Below, in pieces: positions 21,086-30,204 of a stretch of 39,004 nucleotides of DNA. Positions within the stretch are counted from its first letter, which is position 1; every line of letters starts with the position of its first letter. Below the pieces are notes generated by a model. The model was not told the origin of the DNA. It worked only from the letters and a program-made list of their open reading frames with translations, and did not search any database. The position numbers were made by a program, and so were the translations under genes. This DNA is from Mesorhizobium sp. ORS 3324 (lineage in GTDB: Bacteria > Pseudomonadota > Alphaproteobacteria > Rhizobiales > Rhizobiaceae): assembly GCA_000824825.2 (NCBI GenBank), contig LM655188.1, positions 374,197 to 413,200 of the forward strand. The letters run 5' to 3'.

Positions 21086-22045
21086 TCATGCGCTGCCCAA
21101 CAAGGCGGCGGCCGTCCGTTCATCGGTGATGAGGCCGTTGACCAGCCGCCGGTTCACGGCGGCGAAGATGCCCGGCAGCTTGCGCTCGCCCATGGCGAGC
21201 GCAATCACCAGCGATTTTTCGCGCGACGGCAAGGCGGCGGACGACACGCGATCGTTGGTGATGCCTTCGATCATGCGGCCCTCGCGATCGAACACCCAGC
21301 CGACGATCTCGGCGACGCCGCCTGCCTTCTGTAGCGCCTTCAATTCGCCTTCCGAAATGAAGCCGTCCTCATAGAGCGGCGCCTTCGGGCCAAGATCGCC
21401 GATGCCGACGAAGGTGACGTCGGCCTCCGCGGCGAGCGCCAGCGTCGGCTGGATCATCGGCTGGCTGAGCAGCATGTCGCGCTCCTCCGGCGACGAGGCG
21501 ATGACCGGCAGCGGCATCGGGAAGGAGCGCGCCTTGACCCGGTCGGCCATGGTGAAGATGACGTTGTAGAAGGCGGCCGAGCCGTCGGGCGAGATGTTGC
21601 CGGTCAAGGACACCACCTTGTGCTGCGGGCACTCCATCGGTGGCAGCTGCTCGATCGCCGCCTTCAGCGTGCGCCCGGTGCCGATCGCCATGACGATGGG
21701 CGCGGTGGAGCGCAGCCGCCGCTCGATCTCGGCCGCCGCCGCCTCGGCGATGCCGATCGTCGTCGACGTCGAAGTCGGATCGCTCGGCACCACCTCGACC
21801 AGGTCGAGCGCGAAGCGCGACTTCAGCCGCGCCGCGAGGTCGAGGCAGTTGGCGATCGGATGATCGACGCGCACCTTGATCAGCCCTTCCGACATCGCCA
21901 GCGACACGAGCCGCTGCGCCGTCTGCCTGGAAATGCCGAGCTTGGCGGCGATCTGGTCCTGCGTGTTGCCGGCAACATAATAGAGCCAGCCGGCGCGCGC
22001 GGCGTCGTCCAACCTGGTGTTGCCGGTCTCCTGTCGCGCGTTCAC
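21086..22045 (-). CDS. SorC/DeoR-type sugar-binding transcriptional regulator
   Basis: Sugar-responsive DNA-binding regulator of the SorC family, 319 residues. An N-terminal helix-turn-helix (AGNTQDQIAAKLGISRQTAQRL split over about residues 25-46) precedes the phosphosugar-binding domain. That domain shows IGTGRTLKAAIEQLPP, VVSLTGNIS, FVGIGDLGP and the C-terminal GERKLPGIFAAVNRRLVNGLITDE. I start at the GTG at 22045, which has GGGGAGGCAG at good spacing; the frame also allows TTG at 22060. It resembles SmoC-type regulators of polyol operons. Matching operator pairs in front of it and of smoE suggest autoregulation and control of the smo operon. Confidence 0.88.
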   Translation of the reverse strand: MNARQETGNTRLDDAARAGWLYYVAGNTQDQIAAKLGISRQTAQRLVSLAMSEGLIKVRVDHPIANCLDLAARLKSRFALDLVEVVPSDPTSTSTTIGIAEAAAAEIERRLRSTAPIVMAIGTGRTLKAAIEQLPPMECPQHKVVSLTGNISPDGSAAFYNVIFTMADRVKARSFPMPLPVIASSPEERDMLLSQPMIQPTLALAAEADVTFVGIGDLGPKAPLYEDGFISEGELKALQKAGGVAEIVGWVFDREGRMIEGITNDRVSSAALPSREKSLVIALAMGERKLPGIFAAVNRRLVNGLITDERTAAALLGSA

Positions 22046-22104
22046 ATCCTGCCTCCCCAAGCCCAGACAATAGGGGCGCTATAGATTACAGCGAAAGCGG
22101 CTGT

Positions 22105-22133
22105 GCGCAATTGTCAAATGAAAGAGCAATTGC
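22105..22133. promoter_or_regulatory. Paired operator boxes upstream of the SorC-type regulator
   Basis: Two boxes, GCGCAATTGT (22105-22114) and GAGCAATTGC (22124-22133), lie 19 bp apart in the region shared by the regulator and the divergent HAD gene. The second contains the 10-bp palindrome AGCAATTGCT (22125-22134). A minus-strand TTGACA (22117-22112) overlaps the first box. The sequence and the 19-bp spacing match the boxes before smoE. Confidence 0.6.
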
Positions 22134-22249
22134 TTGCGCCTTTGGCGGGCAAGGATCGACCAATTCGACCTTGCCTCAACCATTTGCCGGGAGAGCGGTT
22201 TATCTCGGAGGGGAAACCCATTAAGGGGGATCGGCAAAAGGAGCCTTGC

Positions 22250-22882
22250 ATGACGCCGAAAGCGGTTTTCTGGGACATGGACGGCACGCTGGTGGACAGC
22301 GAGCCGCTGCATGAGGCGGCACTTGTGGCGGCGCTGCGCAGCGTCGGCATCGCGCCGCCGACCAACCTGCACGAGCGCGTGCTCGGCATCGCGGCATGGC
22401 CGGTCTACGAGATGCTGCGCGACGAGTTCGGCCTATCGCTGCCCTTCGACGACTGGATCGTGCGCAAATACGACCACTACCTGCCGATGGCCGAGACGCT
22501 GAAGCCGCGCCCCGGCGCGATCGAGCTGTTCAACCGGTTGCGGGCGCTGGGCGTCGAGCAGGCGGTGGTGTCCAATTCCGACCGGCTGATCGTCGATGCC
22601 AATCTGAGCGCTGTCGGCCTCGTCTATCCCGGCATGCACACGGTGAGCCGCAACGACGTGCGTCAAGGCAAGCCGCATGCGGAACCCTTCCTGCGCGCCG
22701 CCTATCTCGCCGGCGTCGATCCGGCCGACGCCGTCGCGGTCGACGACAGCCGCACCGGCGCCATGGCCGGGCTGGCTGCGGGCATGAAGACGATCTTCTG
22801 GCCGGAAGCGCCGATGGAAGGACCGCCCGGCGCAATCGTGATCAACAGCGCGGATGAGCTGCGGGCGCAGTTGGGGCTCTGA
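22250..22882 (+). CDS. HAD-superfamily hydrolase (subfamily IA phosphatase)
   Basis: Cytosolic HAD phosphatase, 210 residues. Motif I is FWDMDGTLVDSEPLH with nucleophile D9 and D11, motif II is SNSDR, motif III is the Lys in RQGKPHAEPFLRAA, and motif IV is AVDDSRTGAMAGLAAGMKT. A cap domain occupies about residues 20-85. The start at 22250 has AAAAGGAG upstream; the frame reads further back to 22103 through the operator region, which is unlikely to be coding. It is divergent from the SorC-type regulator and so may share its operators, suggesting a sugar-phosphate substrate. That role is inferred from position. Confidence 0.85.
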   Translation: MTPKAVFWDMDGTLVDSEPLHEAALVAALRSVGIAPPTNLHERVLGIAAWPVYEMLRDEFGLSLPFDDWIVRKYDHYLPMAETLKPRPGAIELFNRLRALGVEQAVVSNSDRLIVDANLSAVGLVYPGMHTVSRNDVRQGKPHAEPFLRAAYLAGVDPADAVAVDDSRTGAMAGLAAGMKTIFWPEAPMEGPPGAIVINSADELRAQLGL

Positions 22883-22901
22883 ATAAACTTTCCGGGCGTC
22901 G

Positions 22902-22958
22902 GCGCTGCCCCTCATCCGCCTGCCGGCACCTTCTCCCCATACAGTGACGGGGAGAAGG
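22902..22958. terminator. Bidirectional terminator / palindromic repeat (copy 2)
   Basis: Perfect 10-bp stem CCTTCTCCCC (22929-22938) and GGGGAGAAGG (22949-22958) with a 10-base loop, between the convergent HAD and aldolase genes. The upstream GCGCTGCCCCTCATCCGCCTGCCGGC block relates it to the elements at 14603-14660 and 38945-38990. Its place between stop codons suits a two-way terminator, although flanking U-runs are lacking. Confidence 0.6.
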
Positions 22959-22972
22959 AAGAAGCTCGACCG

Positions 22973-23740
22973 TCAGTTCCTGTAGACCGGCTCTTCCTCG
23001 TCGAGGATCGCCTTCAGCTCGGCAAGATGGCGTTCGGCCTGGCCGGGATAGTCGTCCATCTCGCGCGCCGTCTTTTCCGCGATCTCGTCGGAGAGCGTGC
23101 GCAGCGGACGGCCGGTCCACAGCGCCTTGATGTAGGTCTCGGCGGCGCGCTCGAAATAGAACATGCGGTTGAAGGTGTCGGCGACCGTGTCGCCGATGAC
23201 CATCACGCCGTGATTGCCCATGACCATGACCTTCACTTTGGGGTCGGTCAGAAGCTTGGAGCAGCGCTCGCCCTCCTCCTCGAAGGCGAGCCCGCCATAA
23301 TTGGCGTCGACGACATGGCGGTTGAAGAACATCGCCGAGTTCTGGTCGATCGGCGGCAAGGTCGAGTCGGCCAGCGAAGCGAGCACGGTGGCGTGGATCG
23401 AATGCACATGCATGGCGCAGCGCGCATGCGGCACGTTGCGGTGGATGGCGCCGTGCAGGCCCCAGGCCGTCGGGTCGGGCGCGTTGGGGCCGGACAGCGT
23501 GTCGGGATCGTTGGCGTCGATCAGAAGCAGGTCGCTCGCCTTGATGCGCGAGAAATGCACCTGGTTGGGGTTCATCAGGAATTTCGTGCCGTCCTCGTTG
23601 ACCGACAGCGAAAAGTGGTTGGCCACCGCCTCATGCATGTTGAGCCTTGCCGTCCAGCGGAAGGCGGCAGCGAGATCGACGCGCTCCTCGTAATGGGGCA
23701 GGTTGCTCAGCGGTTCCTTGTGCAGACGGGCAAGGCTCAT
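22973..23740 (-). CDS. Class II aldolase/adducin family protein
   Basis: Cytosolic protein of the class II aldolase/adducin family, 255 residues. The zinc-binding pair is visible in MHVHSIHATVLASL (around residue 125), and a further His-rich NHGVMVIGDTV segment lies near residue 195, as in fuculose- and ribulose-phosphate aldolases and related epimerases. The N-terminal NHFSLSV segment corresponds to the substrate-phosphate region. The start at 23740 has CTGGAGGATTTTCG upstream; the frame reads to 23791 but without a comparable site. It is 66 bases after ureG on the same strand, but nothing links its function to urease. Many such genes in Rhizobiales have no assigned substrate. Confidence 0.85.
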   Translation of the reverse strand: MSLARLHKEPLSNLPHYEERVDLAAAFRWTARLNMHEAVANHFSLSVNEDGTKFLMNPNQVHFSRIKASDLLLIDANDPDTLSGPNAPDPTAWGLHGAIHRNVPHARCAMHVHSIHATVLASLADSTLPPIDQNSAMFFNRHVVDANYGGLAFEEEGERCSKLLTDPKVKVMVMGNHGVMVIGDTVADTFNRMFYFERAAETYIKALWTGRPLRTLSDEIAEKTAREMDDYPGQAERHLAELKAILDEEEPVYRN

Positions 23741-23806
23741 CGAAAATCCTCCAGTTTGGTCGAGAATGCCGCGCCCAGCTCCGGCCAGCAACCGTAAACT
23801 GGTAGG

Positions 23807-24435
<629 letters not shown>

Positions 24436-24439
<4 letters not shown>

Positions 24440-24876
24440 GCCGGGAACTCCGAGATGGCGAGGACTGCGAAGCCCAGCCCGATCAACAGGCAGAGCGGCG
24501 AATAGAGGCGCTGGTCGAGCCGCGCGAAAGGCTGCTCCGGCGCCAGCCGGCGCCACCAGGGCGTGAAGCCGGCGATGCCGCGCCCTAGGAAAACGATGCC
24601 GAAGAGCAGCGCGGTAGCGGCAAGGCCCTCCCTGGGGAAGGGCGAGGCGAAGACGCCTGCAAGGGCCAGCGGCCATAATGTAGCCAGCGCCAGGCATGCG
24701 GCAACGGCAAAGCTCGCGACGGGCGAGGGCATCTCGTCGACACCGCGAAAGCCGACGACGGCGCGCGCGCAGGATTTTGCGTCCTTTCCCGGCCAGATGC
24801 CGCCTATGCCCCAATAGACATGCAGCGTGGTGATCAGGAGCAGGACGACAGAAAGCGCAAAGGCAAGAACGATCAT
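24436..24876 (-). CDS. DUF3995-like membrane protein in urease operon
   Basis: A 146-residue membrane protein with about four hydrophobic segments: residues 2-22, 56-76, 86-103 and 127-144. The N-terminal [13 protein letters not shown] and the FGRGIAGF/PWWR pattern near the third segment resemble DUF3995 proteins, whose function is unknown. It overlaps ureF upstream and ureG downstream by 4 bases each (ATGA at both junctions), so it is a built-in member of the urease operon and not a chance neighbour. A role in nickel, urea or ammonia movement or in assembly at the membrane is only a guess. Confidence 0.75.
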
Positions 24877-25544
24877 GAGCGGAACAGACGCGAATACTGG
24901 GTTTCGTGCCTCATCGCGACGATGTCGGACATGAAGGCGGAGCCGCCGAGGTCGTCGAGCGAGGCGTTGGCGGCGCGACCAGCCATCGCCAGCGCCGAAG
25001 GTTCAAAGCCGGCTAACAATGCAGTGGCGTCGCTCTGGCCAATGGTCCCTAGCCTGATCGCAGCCTGGACGAGATTGGAGAAGAAAGCCTGCAGGAAAGC
25101 GGCCAGCGCCTCGGCAAGGCCGATGCCATGGCTGCCGGCTATCGCGCCGACGGCGACGCAATAGGGGCAGTCGGCAGGCAGGCGCTCCAGCGCGGAACAT
25201 GGCCAGGCGGCAGCCGCCTTGAGGAAGGCCGCACCCTGCAGCATGGTTTCCATGTGGCGCTCCTGCGAGCCGGCAAGCGCCTCGGCCAGCGCGGTCACCT
25301 CCGCGAGATCGCCGCCGTTGCGCGCGCGCCGCCAGCTTTCGGCAAACAGCACCGCATCGTTCCAGCCCGAGCCCATCTCGACCAGCGTCTCCAGCCAGCC
25401 GGCAAGATCATCGCGGTTGCCGACCAGCCCATCATGCACCGCGCGTTCGAGACCATGGCTGTAGGAGAAGCCGCCGACCGGAAAGGATGGCGACAGCCAG
25501 GCCATCAGGCGCAACAGCGCCGTGCCGGACGGTTGCTCAGTCAT
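24873..25544 (-). CDS. ureF: Urease accessory protein UreF
   Basis: Helical accessory protein, 223 residues, which with UreD recruits UreG to apo-urease. Diagnostic segments are [21 protein letters not shown] near the N-terminus, [30 protein letters not shown] and the C-terminal [17 protein letters not shown]. The start is uncertain: the 5' end lies in the His-Asp repeat DNA of ureE, which read in this frame gives several Met codons (25544, 25550 and further upstream). I chose MTEQPSG at 25544. It overlaps ureE by 8 bases and the DUF3995 gene by 4, so translation is coupled throughout. Confidence 0.93.
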   Translation of the reverse strand: MTEQPSGTALLRLMAWLSPSFPVGGFSYSHGLERAVHDGLVGNRDDLAGWLETLVEMGSGWNDAVLFAESWRRARNGGDLAEVTALAEALAGSQERHMETMLQGAAFLKAAAAWPCSALERLPADCPYCVAVGAIAGSHGIGLAEALAAFLQAFFSNLVQAAIRLGTIGQSDATALLAGFEPSALAMAGRAANASLDDLGGSAFMSDIVAMRHETQYSRLFRS

Positions 25545-26106
25545 GGTCATGGTGGTGGTGGCCATGGTCATGATGCTCGTGCGAGTGATCATGATCGTGG
25601 TGGTCGTGGCCATGATGATCATGCGCATGGTCGTGGCCATGTCCGGAATAGGCGCCGCGCACCGGACTGAACGGTTCGAGCACCTCGCTGACCGTGGCGC
25701 CGAGCCCTTCCAGCATCGCCTTGATGACATGGTCGCGCAGGATGAGGATGCGGTCCGCCTCGATGCTTGCCGCAAGATGACGGTTGCCGATATGCCAGGC
25801 AAGCTCGGTGAGATGCACGGCGTCGCGGGCGCGGATGTCGTAGACCTCTTCCGGCGCGGCGACGATCTCGAGCTGGCGGCCGTCCTCCATCACCAGCCGA
25901 TCGCCGTTGTTCAGCGCCACCGGCTCGGGCAGGTCGACCAGGACCTTGCCACCGCCCGCCGTCTCGATGGCGCGGCGACGCAGGTGCCGCTCGTCATGAG
26001 CAAGCACCGCCTTGTCGTAGGCTGCGGCCGTGCCCGCCTCGCCGGCCGGGAGCACCGAGACGGCGCGCGGAAACTTGGTGAAGTCGGTGCGGATATCGAG
26101 CTTCAT
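25537..26106 (-). CDS. ureE: Urease nickel metallochaperone UreE with His-rich tail
   Basis: Nickel-binding chaperone, 189 residues, that hands Ni2+ to the UreG/F/D complex. An N-terminal domain (about 1-75) and a C-terminal metal domain containing [15 protein letters not shown] (around 97-111) are followed by a tail of 35 residues with 20 His, from GHGHDHAH to the end HHHHDHD. The tail is a strong nickel-storage motif, longer than in many UreE. The tail DNA is a near-repeat of CAT/GAC codons and overlaps the ureF start. The ATG at 26106 overlaps the GST stop by 4 bases and has GAGGAGCC upstream. Confidence 0.95.
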   Translation of the reverse strand: MKLDIRTDFTKFPRAVSVLPAGEAGTAAAYDKAVLAHDERHLRRRAIETAGGGKVLVDLPEPVALNNGDRLVMEDGRQLEIVAAPEEVYDIRARDAVHLTELAWHIGNRHLAASIEADRILILRDHVIKAMLEGLGATVSEVLEPFSPVRGAYSGHGHDHAHDHHGHDHHDHDHSHEHHDHGHHHHDHD

Positions 26107-26708
26107 TTGAAGGCTCCTCCATTGGCTTGAGCGCGGGCACGGGCCGTGCGCTGCAAAAGACGATCGAAATAGGCATTGACCCGATCGGACTCGATCGGGA
26201 ACCGCCCGGCCCGCGCCCAGCCGCCGATGTCGCCGAGCAGAACGTCGACGGCGGAAAAGCGGTCGCCGAGCGCGAAGGGCTTGTCGCCGAGCCGGCGGTC
26301 CAGCGCCTTCACTTCCGAAGCGAAGTCATGCGCGGCGGCAGGGCCGACATCGACGCGCACCTCCTTGGGCAACAAGAAGCGGTGGCGCAGCTTGTTCCAC
26401 AACGGCGCTTCGAGCTCGCTCTGGGCGAAATGCATCCAGGAATCCATCTCGGCGCGGCCGGCGAGGCCGGGATTGGCGCCCATGCCCATCTCGGCATGCT
26501 TGTCCGCCAGATAGACGCAGATCGCCGCCGAATCCGTGATCCTCAGCTCGCCGTCGATCAGGATCGGCACCTTGCCGGAGGGGTTCAGCGCATAGGCCTC
26601 GGGCGAGCGGAGCTTCACCTCGACGAACTCGTAGGGCTGCCCGAGCTCCTCGAGCATCCAGAGCACGCGGCTGACCCGGGAGCCTCGCGATCCGACGGCC
26701 TTGTACAT
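26103..26708 (-). CDS. Glutathione S-transferase family protein in urease operon
   Basis: A 201-residue cytosolic GST-like protein. The N-terminal thioredoxin fold (about 1-78) starts [23 protein letters not shown], where a Ser takes the catalytic position. The [12 protein letters not shown] cis-Pro loop and the [13 protein letters not shown] glutathione-anchoring segment follow. An all-helical C-terminal domain ends with [18 protein letters not shown], the N-capping box. Its stop overlaps the ureE start by 4 bases, so it is cotranslated with ureE. Why a GST is embedded in a urease operon is not known; thiol chemistry related to nickel handling is a speculation. Confidence 0.85.
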   Translation of the reverse strand: MYKAVGSRGSRVSRVLWMLEELGQPYEFVEVKLRSPEAYALNPSGKVPILIDGELRITDSAAICVYLADKHAEMGMGANPGLAGRAEMDSWMHFAQSELEAPLWNKLRHRFLLPKEVRVDVGPAAAHDFASEVKALDRRLGDKPFALGDRFSAVDVLLGDIGGWARAGRFPIESDRVNAYFDRLLQRTARARAQANGGAFK

Positions 26709-26764
26709 GTGACCCTGCCTTTCCGGGGAATCCTAGACCATCGCGCGCATCAGCCCAATGCCGC

Positions 26765-27358
26765 TCAGACGATGGTGTCGAAGAGCCGCAGGATGAAGGA
26801 TATCTGGTAGACGAGCGCGGCCGCGACGAAAGCGATGTGGTAGCGGCGGTCGCGCACCAGGATCGCGACCAGGCACAGCGCGACGAAGACCGGCGTGCGG
26901 ATCAGATATTCGTTGCCGAAGCGGGCGAAGTGCTCCGGGCCCTTCAGCAGCGTGTCGACGATGTCGAGCAGGTAGGTGGCGCCAAGCAGGCCGAAGAACC
27001 AGGCGCGCCGCGAATAGAAGTAGTCCTCGTAGCTGGTGTAATCGAGCATCGAATCCGGAAACAACAGCGCACAGAGCAGGAAGAGCGTGATGGCGTAGAA
27101 GATGATGAAAAGATATTTGCCGAAGGTCCAGGACTGGATGGCGTAGAGCCCGAACTCCCACCACCAGAAATGCACCAGCATCAGCAGCACCGAGCCGACC
27201 CAGGCAAGATGCACGGCGTAGAGCCGGTATTGGCCGGGATGCTGGACGATGCGGGCGACGCCGGACAGCAGCCGGGTGACGCCGAGGCCGATCACCATGC
27301 CCATGACGATGCGGATATGCGGGAAGATGTCGTGGGGAGAGGCGATTTCGGTGGCCAT
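26765..27358 (-). CDS. Six-TM membrane protein of unknown function
   Basis: A 197-residue integral membrane protein with about six hydrophobic segments: roughly residues 13-33, 46-68, 78-100, 116-136, 153-167 and 173-194. Features include VLLMLVHFWWWEF in the second segment and a charged YTSYEDYFYSRRAW loop after the third. I do not recognise the family. It lies between the lipoprotein gene and the GST gene of the urease locus on the same strand, 56 bases before the GST start, and may be transcribed with the urease genes. The start at 27358 is an ATG with only a weak Shine-Dalgarno sequence. Confidence 0.7.
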   Translation of the reverse strand: MATEIASPHDIFPHIRIVMGMVIGLGVTRLLSGVARIVQHPGQYRLYAVHLAWVGSVLLMLVHFWWWEFGLYAIQSWTFGKYLFIIFYAITLFLLCALLFPDSMLDYTSYEDYFYSRRAWFFGLLGATYLLDIVDTLLKGPEHFARFGNEYLIRTPVFVALCLVAILVRDRRYHIAFVAAALVYQISFILRLFDTIV

Positions 27359-27431
27359 GCCTGTTCACAATGCCGCTTGTCGTGAGCCGCATACTGCGGT
27401 GTCCCATTAAGAGCCGCAACGGACTTTGTTA

Positions 27432-27824
27432 CTAGCAGTAGCCCGAGTCAGAAAAGGTCAGGTCAGCGATCTTGCCCTTTTCATCCACGCAATAGTTGGC
27501 AGCCATGATGTAAATGCAACCCTCGGCGCGTCGAAGCCACATGGTGCGCGCCTCGCATTGACCTCCAGCTTTGGATGGACGCAGAACTGGTGGATTGCTC
27601 GCCAACCTAAAAGCCGATTTGCCGGCAAACCATGCTTCAAAAGCTGCCGCGCTTGAACCTGTCGGAAACTTGCGCTCTGCTTCCAATTTCAAAGTTGCAT
27701 ATTCGGCACGGAAGACCACCGGCTCCTTCAGATATCCGCAACCGCCCAGACAGCCAAGGACAACCAAGGCTACCATAAAGGATTTGCGGGTTTGGCGATT
27801 GCCAAGAAACGCTGATCTTTTCAA
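27432..27824 (-). CDS. Putative lipoprotein of unknown function, coupled to ureC
   Basis: A 130-residue protein with a basic N-terminus ([15 protein letters not shown]), a hydrophobic stretch ([12 protein letters not shown]) and a plausible lipobox LGGC at residues 26-29, so it is likely a lipoprotein. The mature part has further Cys residues (QCEART, EGCIY, NYCVDE, SGYC) that could form disulfides. The TTG start at 27824 overlaps the ureC stop as TTGA; an internal ATG at 27776 is the alternative. Base composition is lower in GC than its neighbours (32 of 60 in 27601-27660), which hints at later acquisition. No family recognised. Confidence 0.55.
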   Translation of the reverse strand: MKRSAFLGNRQTRKSFMVALVVLGCLGGCGYLKEPVVFRAEYATLKLEAERKFPTGSSAAAFEAWFAGKSAFRLASNPPVLRPSKAGGQCEARTMWLRRAEGCIYIMAANYCVDEKGKIADLTFSDSGYC

Positions 27825-29533
27825 AATAGAAAATACCGCTGCGCCATCGGCAGCACGGTCGCCGGTTCGCAGGTCAGCAGCTCGCCGTCGGCGCGCACCT
27901 CGTAGGTCTCGGGATCGACCTCGACATGCGGCGTGGCGTCGTTGAGCACCATGGAATGCTTGCCGATGCCGCCGCGCGTGTTCTCGACCGCGACCATGGC
28001 CTTGTCCACACCCAGCCTGTCCTGCAGGCCGGCATCGAAGGCGGCCTTGGACACGAAGGTCACCGAGGAATTGGTCAGCGCCTTGCCATAGGCGCCGAAC
28101 ATCGGCCGGTAATGCATCGGCTGCGGCGTCGGGATCGAGGCGTTGGGATCGCCCATCGGAGCCGCCGCGATCGAGCCGCCGACCAGCACCATCTCCGGCT
28201 TGACGCCGAAGAAGGCCGGGTTCCAGAGCACGAGATCGGCGCGTTTGCCGACGGTCACCGAGCCGATCTCCTTCGACAGGCCGTGCGCGATGGCCGGGTT
28301 GATGGTGTACTTCGCGATGTAGCGGCGGACGCGGAAATTGTCATTGTCGCCGGTTTCCTCAGGCAGCGCGCCGCGCTGGCGCTTCATCTTGTCTGCCGTC
28401 TGCCAGCAGCGGATCGCCACCTCGCCGACGCGGCCCATGGCCTGGCTGTCGGAGGAAATGATCGAGAAGGCGCCGATGTCGTGCAGGATGTCCTCGGCCG
28501 CGATCGTCTCCTTGCGGATGCGGCTTTCGGCGAAGGCGATGTCCTCGGGGATCGACGGCGACAGATGGTGGCAGACCATCAGCATGTCGAGATGCTCTGC
28601 GAGCGTGTTCACCGTGTAGGGCCGGGTCGGGTTGGTCGATGACGGCAGCACGTTGGGCAGGCCGCAGACCTTGATGATGTCGGGCGCATGGCCGCCGCCG
28701 GCGCCCTCGGTGTGGAAGGCGTGGATGGTGCGCCCCTTGATCGCCGCAATGGTGTTCTCGACAAAGCCCGATTCGTTCAGCGTGTCGGTGTGGATCATCA
28801 CCTGCACGTCGTAATCGTCGGCAACCGACAGGCAGCAGTCGATCGCGGCGGGCGTCGTGCCCCAGTCCTCATGCAGCTTCAGCGAGCATGCGCCGGCGAG
28901 CACCATTTCCTCCAGCGCCGCCGGCCGGGACGCGTTGCCCTTGCCGGACAGGCCGATATTCATCGGGAAAGCGTCGAAGGACTGGATCATGCGCGCCATG
29001 TGCCAGGGGCCGGGCGTGCAGGTGGTGGCCAAGGTGCCATGCGCCGGACCGGTGCCGCCGCCGAGCATCGTGGTGATGCCGCTCATCAGCGCTTCCTCGA
29101 TCTGCTGCGGGCAGATGAAATGGATATGCGCGTCGAAGCCACCGGCGGTGAGGATCTTGCCTTCGCCGGCGATGATCTCGGTTCCCGGCCCGATGACGAT
29201 GGTGACGCCGCCTTGAGTGTCCGGATTGCCGGCCTTGCCGATAGCCGAGATGCGGCCGTCCTTCAGGCCGATATCGGCCTTGACGATGCCGGTGAGCGCA
29301 TCGACGACCAGCGCGTTGGTGATCACCGTGTCGACCGCACCCTCGGCCCGCGCGACCTGGCTCTGGCCCATGCCGTCGCGGATGACCTTGCCGCCGCCGA
29401 ACTTCACCTCCTCGCCATGGACGGTGAAGTCCTTCTCGACCTCGATGAAGAGCTCGGTGTCGGCGAGCCGCACCTTGTCTCCGACCGTCGGGCCGTACAT
29501 CTGCGCATAGGCGGCGCGGGTGATTCTGGCCAT
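27821..29533 (-). CDS. ureC: Urease alpha subunit
   Basis: Catalytic subunit of the nickel urease that hydrolyses urea to ammonia and carbamate in the cytosol, 570 residues, the normal length. All active-site residues are visible: H136 and H138 (DAHIHF), carbamylated K219 (SLKLHEDWG), H248 (MIHTD), H274 ([12 protein letters not shown]), the flap C321 with H322/H323 (MVCHHLSPS), and D362 (SSDSQAMGR). The start at 29533 begins [15 protein letters not shown], typical of UreC. It is separated from ureB by two small genes on the other strand, which is not the usual contiguous arrangement. It assembles with UreA and UreB. Confidence 0.97.
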   Translation of the reverse strand: MARITRAAYAQMYGPTVGDKVRLADTELFIEVEKDFTVHGEEVKFGGGKVIRDGMGQSQVARAEGAVDTVITNALVVDALTGIVKADIGLKDGRISAIGKAGNPDTQGGVTIVIGPGTEIIAGEGKILTAGGFDAHIHFICPQQIEEALMSGITTMLGGGTGPAHGTLATTCTPGPWHMARMIQSFDAFPMNIGLSGKGNASRPAALEEMVLAGACSLKLHEDWGTTPAAIDCCLSVADDYDVQVMIHTDTLNESGFVENTIAAIKGRTIHAFHTEGAGGGHAPDIIKVCGLPNVLPSSTNPTRPYTVNTLAEHLDMLMVCHHLSPSIPEDIAFAESRIRKETIAAEDILHDIGAFSIISSDSQAMGRVGEVAIRCWQTADKMKRQRGALPEETGDNDNFRVRRYIAKYTINPAIAHGLSKEIGSVTVGKRADLVLWNPAFFGVKPEMVLVGGSIAAAPMGDPNASIPTPQPMHYRPMFGAYGKALTNSSVTFVSKAAFDAGLQDRLGVDKAMVAVENTRGGIGKHSMVLNDATPHVEVDPETYEVRADGELLTCEPATVLPMAQRYFLF

Positions 29534-29700
29534 CAGCGATTGCTCCCGAAACTAAGATTGATTGAGCGCGGAGCGCACATTGTCGCCATCCAATGGTCAC
29601 GTAATGACCCGCTCAGCGACACTTTGCGCTCCCATTTGGCGGGTGAGGTGACCGAGTCAGCCCAAAACGGCCGTTTGCCAAACCGATGGAAGGAATGTCC

Positions 29701-30078
29701 ATGCGCAAGACGATAGTTTTCGCCGCCGCCGCCACCTTGCTGCTGGCGGGTGCGGCCAGCGCCCAGCAGCAGACCGCGCCCCAGCCCAGCCCAGCACCGG
29801 CTACGCCTGCTCCGGCCGCGCCCAAATCCCAGACGCCGACGATCGAAAGCGTCAGCATCGTCGACATCACGGAATTGCCGAAGGACACGCAGACGCAGGT
29901 CAACCAGATCGTGGCACAGCGTGGCGATGCCGGGCTGCAGACATTGCGCAAATCGATCGACGCGACGCCCAAGGTGAAATCCGCGCTCGAAGCCAAGGGA
30001 ATGAGCTCGGCGCAGGTGATCGCCGCCAGCCTGCAGCCCAATGGCGCGCTGACCCTGATCACCAAGAAGGCGAGCTGA
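29701..30078 (+). CDS. Small exported protein of unknown function
   Basis: A 125-residue protein with a clear Sec signal peptide (MRKTIVFAAAATLLLAGAASA, cleavage near residue 21). A Gln/Pro/Ala-rich linker (about 22-48) precedes a compact C-terminal domain containing VSIVDITELPKDTQTQVNQIV and LRKSIDATPKVKSALEAKG. AAGGAA lies upstream of the ATG at 29701. It is transcribed opposite to the urease genes, between ureB and ureC. I do not recognise the family. A GC-rich hairpin follows its stop. Confidence 0.7.
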   Translation: MRKTIVFAAAATLLLAGAASAQQQTAPQPSPAPATPAPAAPKSQTPTIESVSIVDITELPKDTQTQVNQIVAQRGDAGLQTLRKSIDATPKVKSALEAKGMSSAQVIAASLQPNGALTLITKKAS

Positions 30079-30100
30079 GGCAACAAAAACACCTGACGAG

Positions 30101-30125
30101 CGCCGGCGGGCCGGGCCCGCCGGCG
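30101..30125. other. GC-rich hairpin after small exported protein gene
   Basis: A perfect 10-bp stem, CGCCGGCGGG (30101-30110) and CCCGCCGGCG (30116-30125), with a 5-base loop, lies 22 bases after the stop at 30078. No U-run follows, so it may attenuate or stabilise the transcript rather than terminate it fully. Confidence 0.5.
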
Positions 30126-30204
30126 GCAAGCTGGAGGGAACCTCGGCACGACAAGGGACGTTTCGCTTTTTTCGCCCCGTCACAAATTCAGTCAGGAGCG
30201 AGTA

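Noticed and set aside
25537..25645. Short tandem repeat resembling a microsatellite or CRISPR-like array
   Set aside because: It is the coding DNA for the His/Asp tail of UreE; units are codons, with no spacers.
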